Made by a program: the position numbers and the translations under genes. The notes beneath the pieces were generated by a model. That model was not told the DNA's origin. It worked only from the letters and a program-made list of their open reading frames with translations, and did no database searches. A stretch of 13,359 nucleotides of DNA. Source: Vibrio tasmaniensis 1F-187. GTDB taxonomy: Bacteria; Pseudomonadota; Gammaproteobacteria; Enterobacterales; Vibrionaceae. How positions within the stretch are numbered: the first letter of the stretch is position 1; each line of letters starts with the position of its first letter. The DNA is taken from assembly GCF_000272405.2 (NCBI RefSeq), contig NZ_AJZM02000061.1, positions 1 through 13,359 of the forward strand, given 5' to 3'. Of the stretch, positions 7,867 through 13,359 are shown piece by piece.

Positions 7867-8412
7867 ATGACGGTAACGTATCAGGATGTTCTAGAGTTTT
7901 GGTTCGATGAATTGACGCCAAAAGACTGGTTTACTGGCGGCGAAGAAATTGATGCTTTAATAGAATCTCGTTTTGCTGAACTGCACAAAGCAGTTATCCA
8001 AGGTGAGCTATTTGAATGGCGACAAAACGCACAAGGGCGCTTGGCAGAGATTATCGTGCTTGATCAGTTTTCTAGAAATATTGGCAGAAACAGTCCGACA
8101 GCTTTTTCGGCTGACCCAATGGCGTTGGCTCTAGCCCAAGAGGCGGTAGCGGGTGGTTTTGATCACCAGCTTAACGAGCAACAAAAAAGCTTCCTGTATA
8201 TGCCTTATATGCACAGTGAGTCTTTGCTGATGCACGAACAGGCTGTGATGCTTTTTTCCCAGACAGGCTTAGAGAATAACTTGGATTTTGAGTTTAAGCA
8301 TAAGGTCATTATTGAGCGTTTTAGTCGCTACCCTCACCGTAATGAGGTGTTAGGTAGAGCTTCGACTCCTGAAGAGGCTGAGTTCTTGCAGCAACCGGGT
8401 TCAAGCTTTTAA
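7867..8412 (+). CDS. DUF924 family protein, function unknown
   Basis: This 181-residue cytoplasmic protein belongs to the DUF924 (COG3803) family, all-helical proteins with a TPR-like fold and no established biochemical role. Recognisable blocks are VLEFWFDE (8-15), the core RLAEIIVLDQFSRNIGR (58-74), FLYMPYMHSES (109-119) and RFSRYPHRNEVLGR (151-164), with conserved aromatic, Arg and His positions. No signal peptide or membrane segment is present. I chose the ATG at 7867-7869 because AAAGGG (7855-7860) lies 6 bases upstream; the frame is open to an ATG at 7837, but that one is buried in the djlA terminator stem. Only 15 bases separate the terminator T tract from this start, leaving no room for a separate promoter. 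It converges on the DUF547 gene. Confidence 0.88.
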   Translation: MTVTYQDVLEFWFDELTPKDWFTGGEEIDALIESRFAELHKAVIQGELFEWRQNAQGRLAEIIVLDQFSRNIGRNSPTAFSADPMALALAQEAVAGGFDHQLNEQQKSFLYMPYMHSESLLMHEQAVMLFSQTGLENNLDFEFKHKVIIERFSRYPHRNEVLGRASTPEEAEFLQQPGSSF

Positions 8413-8436
8413 TTGTAGAAATACGGTTCAATAGAT

Positions 8437-8479
8437 AAAAAAGAGGCAAGTGGTTAATAAAAACCTCTAGCCTCTTTTT
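8437..8479. terminator. Bidirectional terminator between the DUF924 and DUF547 genes
   Basis: AAAAAGAGGC (8438-8447) pairs perfectly with GCCTCTTTTT (8470-8479), and an inner GGTT/AACC stem (8452-8455 with 8462-8465) closes the loop. The T run on the right serves plus-strand transcripts and the A run on the left gives a U tract to minus-strand transcripts. It lies between two convergent stop codons. Confidence 0.88.
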
Positions 8480-8512
8480 GTTTAGCTTCATTCATGAGCT
8501 TTAATGTTAAAA

Positions 8513-9295
8513 CTAGTTCGCTTGGTTAAGTGACCAATTATAGTCATAGCTGATTTTGTGAGTATTCGTGATAGGTTGAGTTCGATATTGGTCTAAGTGC
8601 TGAATGAGCTGTTTCTCTGTACCAAAATCCACAGCAAACCATTCGTAAATCGATGATAGTTGGAGCTTATTACCTTTAACCCACACACCTTTGTCACTAT
8701 TAACAAACTCAGAGGCTGCTTGTTCTAGTAGAGTCTCGGTGTTGTCAGTCGTAAATGCTTGAAGTTGTAAGTTAGGGCAACCCAAACTCGCACAATTCAC
8801 CGCATAATGAGTGCGCGGATCTTGCCAAATCGGTCTTAAAATTCGATGTTCAATGTCATTGAGTGTCAGTGACTTCCCGTTAACGACGACGACATCATCT
8901 CCCCATGGCCCAAAACTAAATAGTCCGCCAAGTTTAGTGATGGATTTGATCGGGTAGGCATCAAGAATCAAATCGACAGTCACGGCGTTATATAGATTAA
9001 CCCAATAGGCATACTGTTCCGCTTTTGGATAGTAGAGTGGGTCAATCTGTTCAAGTCGGCTTATGTACTGCTTCAGTTTGGTTTTGTCTGAAGAACTCAC
9101 CGTTTGATATCTAACTAAGGTGTGCTGACCTTGTTTTACTAAATAGTTATCGAGGAATTGTTGCCAATCTTGATGAGATACCTGTTCTAGATTGGTTTCG
9201 TTGCTTTGATTCCAGTATGGCCAAAGATCGGATTTAGGCGCAGACCAAGCTAAGGTTGAGAAAAGTAGGCTGACAATAAAAAGTAGTTGTTTCAT
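8513..9295 (-). CDS. Secreted DUF547 domain protein, function unknown
   Basis: This 260-residue precursor carries a Sec signal peptide (MKQLLFIVSLLFSTLAWSA, likely cleaved after residue 19), so the mature protein is probably periplasmic. No lipobox cysteine is visible. The body matches the DUF547 family: AYWVNLYNAVTVDLILDAYP (96-115), LNDIEHRILRP (145-155), and HYAVNCASLGCPNL (163-176). The conserved Asn/His/Cys positions (His150, His163, Cys168, Cys173) suggest a catalytic or metal site, but no reaction is established for the family. The frame is open to 9340. The ATG at 9293-9295 is preferred because it begins a complete signal peptide and has AGGAG about 7 bases upstream. It appears monocistronic, between the leuD terminator and the bidirectional terminator. 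A promoter presumably lies in 9296-9404, but I could not assign its boxes with confidence. Confidence 0.88.
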   Translation of the reverse strand: MKQLLFIVSLLFSTLAWSAPKSDLWPYWNQSNETNLEQVSHQDWQQFLDNYLVKQGQHTLVRYQTVSSSDKTKLKQYISRLEQIDPLYYPKAEQYAYWVNLYNAVTVDLILDAYPIKSITKLGGLFSFGPWGDDVVVVNGKSLTLNDIEHRILRPIWQDPRTHYAVNCASLGCPNLQLQAFTTDNTETLLEQAASEFVNSDKGVWVKGNKLQLSSIYEWFAVDFGTEKQLIQHLDQYRTQPITNTHKISYDYNWSLNQAN

Positions 9296-9401
9296 GGCAT
9301 TCTCCTGATGACTGACTACTAAGACCTTAAGGCTTACCATTTTCTTTCATTGCTCTTCATTTAAATAAACATATGAAGTTAAGTTAAAAGCTTAGCCAAA
9401 T

Positions 9402-9429
9402 AAAAAAGGTTGGCACTTGGCCAACCTTT
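9402..9429 (-). terminator. Intrinsic terminator of the leu operon
   Basis: A perfect 10-bp stem (9405-9414 with 9420-9429) has a 5-base loop. On the minus strand the stem contains GGTTGGC/GCCAACC and runs into six T residues (9402-9407). It lies 22 bases after the leuD stop. Confidence 0.9.
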
Positions 9430-9451
9430 GGATTTATTCAGAAACGTCTCA

Positions 9452-10054
9452 TTATTTCAGGAAGCTAGGAATCTTAGCTTCAAACTCTGAAATCTTATCG
9501 GCGTGTTGAAGAGTTAGGCCGATGTTATCTAGGCCATTCAGCAAACAGTGACGACGGAACTCATCAATCTCAAACGAGTATTCTTTTCCATTCGCACTGA
9601 CTTTCATTGCTTCTAAATCAACGTCGATCTCAGCGCCTTCGTTTGCCTCAACGAACTGGAATAGTTCATCGACTTCCTGTTCTGTCAGACGAACTGGCAC
9701 CATCTGGTTGTTGATCGAGTTACCGTAGAAAATATCGGCAAAGCTTGGCGCGATCATCACTTGAATACCGTAATCGGCAAGCGCCCACGGTGCATGTTCA
9801 CGAGATGAACCGCAACCAAAGTTTTCACGAGCCAGTAGAATTGAAGCGCCTTTATAGCGGGGTGCGTTCATTACAAACTCAGGGTTTGGCTGTTGGCCTG
9901 CATCATCAAGGAAGCGCCAGTCGTGGAACAAGTGCTTACCAAAACCGATACGGTTCACTTTCTGTAGAAACTGCTTTGGAATGATCGCATCAGTATCGAT
10001 GTTGGCCGTATCTAGAGGAACGACTAATCCGGTGTGTTGTTGAAAACCTGACAT
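9452..10054 (-). CDS. leuD: 3-isopropylmalate dehydratase small subunit
   Basis: LeuD pairs with LeuC to form isopropylmalate isomerase, which converts 2-isopropylmalate to 3-isopropylmalate through isopropylmaleate in leucine synthesis. The 200-residue protein is the swivelling aconitase domain 4. It shows the family start [16 protein letters not shown] (15-30) and the substrate-binding [16 protein letters not shown] (77-92). The length matches the E. coli protein (201). The ATG is preceded by AGAGGAT at about 6 bases. The spacing from leuC is only 14 bp, which fits equal expression of two subunits of one enzyme. A terminator follows. Confidence 0.97.
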   Translation of the reverse strand: MSGFQQHTGLVVPLDTANIDTDAIIPKQFLQKVNRIGFGKHLFHDWRFLDDAGQQPNPEFVMNAPRYKGASILLARENFGCGSSREHAPWALADYGIQVMIAPSFADIFYGNSINNQMVPVRLTEQEVDELFQFVEANEGAEIDVDLEAMKVSANGKEYSFEIDEFRRHCLLNGLDNIGLTLQHADKISEFEAKIPSFLK

Positions 10055-10068
10055 GTTAAATCCTCTAA

Positions 10069-11481
10069 TTAAAGTTCACGAATATCGACAAAGTGACCAG
10101 CGATTGCTGCTGCGGCTGCCATTGCTGGGCTAACTAGGTGCGTACGACCATCACGGCCTTGGCGACCTTCAAAGTTACGGTTTGATGTAGAAGCACAGCG
10201 CTCTTGTGGACCTAAACGGTCGTTGTTCATTGCAAGACACATAGAGCAACCCGGTAGGCGCCATTCAAAGCCTGCTTCGATAAAGATCTTATCTAGGCCT
10301 TCAGCTTCAGCTTGTGCTTTTACTTGCTCAGAACCCGGAACGATTAATGCTTGAACATGTTTCGCTACTTGGCGGCCTTTCGCTACTGCTGCAGCTGCAC
10401 GCATGTCTTCTATACGCGAGTTAGTACAAGAACCTACGAAGACTTTATCGACGTTGTAATCCGATAGAGATTTACCCGCTTCAAGGCCCATGTACGCCAG
10501 AGCCTTTTCTGCTGAAGTTTTTTCAACAGGATCTGCAAAGCTTTCTGGTGCAGGGATTGGTGTGTCTACCGAAATAACCTGACCTGGGTTAGTGCCCCAA
10601 GTAACTTGCGGTTTGATGTCTGCTGCTTCTAGTGTAACAACCGCATCGAATTCTGCATCAGCATCGGTTTTCAATGTGTCCCAGTATTCGATTGCCGCTT
10701 CTAAGTCTTGGCCTTGTGGAGAGAACTTACGACCTTTGATGTATTCGTATGTCGTTGCATCAGGGGCAATTAGACCCGCTTTCGCACCTAGCTCGATTGC
10801 CATGTTACATACTGTCATACGACCTTCCATCGTAAGGTCGGTAATTGCCTCACCACAGAATTCAACCACGTACCCAGTACCGCCAGCAGCCGTTGTTTTA
10901 CCGATGATTGCTAGCACGATGTCTTTTGCTGTGATGCCCGGAGCAACCTTGCCTTTTACTTCGATCTTCATGGTTTTTGCGCGAGCTTGTTTTAGCGTTT
11001 GAGTGGCTAGAACGTGCTCAACTTCTGAAGTACCGATACCGAATGCTAGTGAACCAAATGCACCGTGTGTAGCCGTGTGCGAGTCACCACATACGATGGT
11101 CATACCCGGTAGCGTAATACCTAGCTCAGGACCCATTACGTGCACAATACCTTGGTATTTGTGGTTTAGATCGTAAAGCGTGACACCAAACTCTTCACAG
11201 TTCTTCGATAGCGTTTCCATTTGGATACGAGCCATCTCACCAGAAGCGTTGATGTCTTTAGTTTGCGTCGATACGTTGTGATCCATGGTCGCAAAAGTTT
11301 TGCCTACTTGGCGAACTTTACGGCCTTTTTCACGCAGACCGTCAAAGGCTTGTGGCGACGTTACTTCGTGGACTAAGTGGCGATCGATATAAAGAATTGG
11401 CGTTTCGCCCTTCGCTGCAACCGCAACGTGAGCGTCATAAACTTTTTCGTATAAGGTTTTTGCTTGCTGGTTTGTCGACAT
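10069..11481 (-). CDS. leuC: 3-isopropylmalate dehydratase large subunit
   Basis: LeuC is the iron-sulfur catalytic subunit of isopropylmalate isomerase. The 470-residue protein (E. coli 466) has the aconitase-family blocks MDHNVST near 66-72, [13 protein letters not shown] near 131-143, and three ligands of the 4Fe-4S cluster: Cys352 in VGSCTNSR, and Cys412 and Cys415 in GCSMC. The cluster leaves one iron free to bind substrate. [10 protein letters not shown] near 433-442 is the usual C-terminal active-site loop. The ATG at 11479-11481 has an AAGGAAG site at good distance. A 117-bp spacer with a hairpin separates it from leuB upstream, unlike the tight junction to leuD downstream. Confidence 0.97.
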   Translation of the reverse strand: MSTNQQAKTLYEKVYDAHVAVAAKGETPILYIDRHLVHEVTSPQAFDGLREKGRKVRQVGKTFATMDHNVSTQTKDINASGEMARIQMETLSKNCEEFGVTLYDLNHKYQGIVHVMGPELGITLPGMTIVCGDSHTATHGAFGSLAFGIGTSEVEHVLATQTLKQARAKTMKIEVKGKVAPGITAKDIVLAIIGKTTAAGGTGYVVEFCGEAITDLTMEGRMTVCNMAIELGAKAGLIAPDATTYEYIKGRKFSPQGQDLEAAIEYWDTLKTDADAEFDAVVTLEAADIKPQVTWGTNPGQVISVDTPIPAPESFADPVEKTSAEKALAYMGLEAGKSLSDYNVDKVFVGSCTNSRIEDMRAAAAVAKGRQVAKHVQALIVPGSEQVKAQAEAEGLDKIFIEAGFEWRLPGCSMCLAMNNDRLGPQERCASTSNRNFEGRQGRDGRTHLVSPAMAAAAAIAGHFVDIREL

Positions 11482-11523
11482 AGCTTTTCTTCCTTGGGAG
11501 CATCAGTCCCAGTGTTTGTTTCT

Positions 11524-11555
11524 AGCCAAGTCATACTGTCTAAGCTGACTTGGCT
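11524..11555. repeat. Perfect inverted repeat in leuB-leuC spacer
   Basis: AGCCAAGTCA (11524-11533) and TGACTTGGCT (11546-11555) form a perfect 10-bp stem with a 12-base loop. No U tract follows on either strand, so it is unlikely to be a simple terminator. It may be an mRNA stability or processing element of the leu transcript. Confidence 0.6.
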
Positions 11556-11590
11556 TGATATTATTCTTATGTACTTGCTTTTAATCTAAG

Positions 11591-12699
<1,109 letters not shown>

Positions 12700-12742
12700 T
12701 TAATTCTTGTTACTGAGCTTTTTGGCTCGTTTTAAATTTTGT

Positions 12743-12771
12743 CCCTAAAGCCAACAACATCGACTCTAGGG
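12743..12771. repeat. Inverted repeat in leuA-leuB spacer
   Basis: CCCTAAAG (12743-12750) pairs with CTCTAGGG (12764-12771) over 8 bp; the one non-Watson-Crick pair becomes G-U on the minus-strand RNA. The loop is 13 bases. The bases after it on the minus strand are A/T-rich but not a U tract. It begins 16 bases after the leuA stop. Confidence 0.55.
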
Positions 12772-12787
12772 CTCTGTTATTGGGGTA

Positions 12788-13359
12788 TTAAACTGTCGCG
12801 AATTTTTGCTGCTTCATTTCAGCAATGGTGTCTGCGCGTTGAATGCTATTGATAACGTGTAGTAACGCTTGACCAGAAGCTTCAACGATATCGGTTGAAA
12901 CGCCCGTACCGTGGTACTTACGGCCTTTATAGTTAGCAATGATGTCAGCTTGACCTAAGCCATCTTCGCCTTCACCTTTTGCGGTTAGGTCGAACTTATC
13001 CAACGCGATTTCGTAGCCTGTTAAGCGGTAGATACATTGGTATAAAGCATCAACCGGGCCATTGCCGACAGCCGCTTCGCATTTCTCTTCATCACCACAT
13101 TGCAGTTTGATGCTGGTGGTAGACATAACACTACCAGATTGTACGCTTAGGTAGTTAAGTTTATAGAAGTCATCTTCATCACGTAGATTCGCGAAGTGCA
13201 TTAATGCTTCTAGGTCGTAATCGAACACTTGTCCTTTACGGTCTGCAAGCTTCAAGAAGTCTTCATACAATGAATCTAGGTTGTACTCATTGTCTTTATA
13301 ACCCATAGCGTCCATATGGCTCTTAACAGCCGCTCGACCACTACGGCTTTTTTGGGTTT
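12788..13359 (-). CDS. leuA: 2-isopropylmalate synthase, C-terminal part (cut by window edge)
   Basis: LeuA condenses acetyl-CoA with 2-ketoisovalerate, the first and leucine-inhibited step of the pathway. The frame is open to the right edge; 189 residues are visible. The first readable stretch, [21 protein letters not shown], matches the linker of proteobacterial LeuA, so the gene continues beyond the window and the internal ATG at 13313-13315 is not its start. By comparison with E. coli (523 residues) roughly the first two thirds are missing, including the catalytic TIM barrel. What remains is the linker and the C-terminal allosteric leucine-binding domain, with [11 protein letters not shown] and [22 protein letters not shown]. 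It is the promoter-proximal gene of leuABCD; the promoter and any leader peptide lie outside the window. Confidence 0.95.
   Translation of the reverse strand, partial: TQKSRSGRAAVKSHMDAMGYKDNEYNLDSLYEDFLKLADRKGQVFDYDLEALMHFANLRDEDDFYKLNYLSVQSGSVMSTTSIKLQCGDEEKCEAAVGNGPVDALYQCIYRLTGYEIALDKFDLTAKGEGEDGLGQADIIANYKGRKYHGTGVSTDIVEASGQALLHVINSIQRADTIAEMKQQKFATV

Noticed and set aside
9325..9332. CCTTAAGG palindrome upstream of the DUF547 gene
   Set aside because: Eight-base palindromes are common by chance and no other dyad or promoter element aligns with it.
9296..9340. 15-residue N-terminal extension of the DUF547 protein
   Set aside because: It would precede a complete signal peptide and include the AGGAG that serves the ATG at 9293-9295.
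10592..11002. 136-residue plus-strand open frame opposite leuC
   Set aside because: It lies wholly inside the strongly conserved leuC gene, has no recognisable domain, and has the Ser/Ala-rich composition expected from reading the complementary strand.
13313..13315. Internal ATG as the start of a short stand-alone LeuA-like regulatory protein
   Set aside because: The frame continues upstream to the window edge with residues matching the LeuA linker (SRSGRAAVK), so this is a full-length leuA cut by the window.

Overview
The window is a stretch of core chromosome from a gammaproteobacterium, most likely a Vibrio (Vibrionaceae). The reasons are the gene order lptD-surA-pdxA-rsmA-apaG-apaH with djlA divergent from lptD, Enterobacteria-like proteins with marine-Vibrio style sequence, and AT-rich spacers with strong AAGGA-type ribosome binding sites. 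The species cannot be fixed from this window. Every protein is intact except leuA, which is cut by the right edge. I see no mobile element, tRNA, rRNA, CRISPR array or phage gene, and no gene-free stretch longer than about 160 bases.

Region 1 (1-6804, all minus strand) is the envelope and housekeeping cluster. Its transcription order is lptD, surA, pdxA, rsmA, apaG, apaH. LptD is the outer-membrane LPS translocon, and SurA is the periplasmic chaperone that helps such barrels fold. PdxA makes pyridoxal phosphate, RsmA dimethylates 16S rRNA, ApaG is a small conserved protein, and ApaH hydrolyses Ap4A. The genes are tightly packed: surA/pdxA overlap by 11 bp and pdxA/rsmA by 4 bp. The exception is a clear terminator-like hairpin with a UUCG loop between rsmA and apaG. 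A 7-bp tandem repeat lies at the very left edge, beyond apaH.

Region 2 (6805-8412) starts with a 149-bp divergent promoter region rich in inverted repeats. On the plus strand follow djlA, a membrane-anchored J-domain co-chaperone, then an intrinsic terminator, then a DUF924 gene.

Region 3 (8413-9451) has a bidirectional terminator shared by the convergent DUF924 gene and a minus-strand gene for a secreted DUF547 protein. That gene is followed, at higher coordinates, by the terminator of the leu operon.

Region 4 (9452-13359, minus strand) is leuABCD, the leucine branch from 2-ketoisovalerate: 2-isopropylmalate synthase (only its C-terminal regulatory part is present), isopropylmalate dehydrogenase, and the two subunits of isopropylmalate isomerase. 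The leuA-leuB and leuB-leuC spacers are about 100 bp, and each holds a stable hairpin with no U tract. leuC-leuD are 14 bp apart.

I found no convincing new multi-gene system. The items most worth a second look are regulatory or structural: the overlapping inverted repeats upstream of lptD, the intercistronic leu hairpins, the cysteine arrangement of LptD, the terminator inside the rsmA-apaG unit, and two uncharacterised-family proteins.
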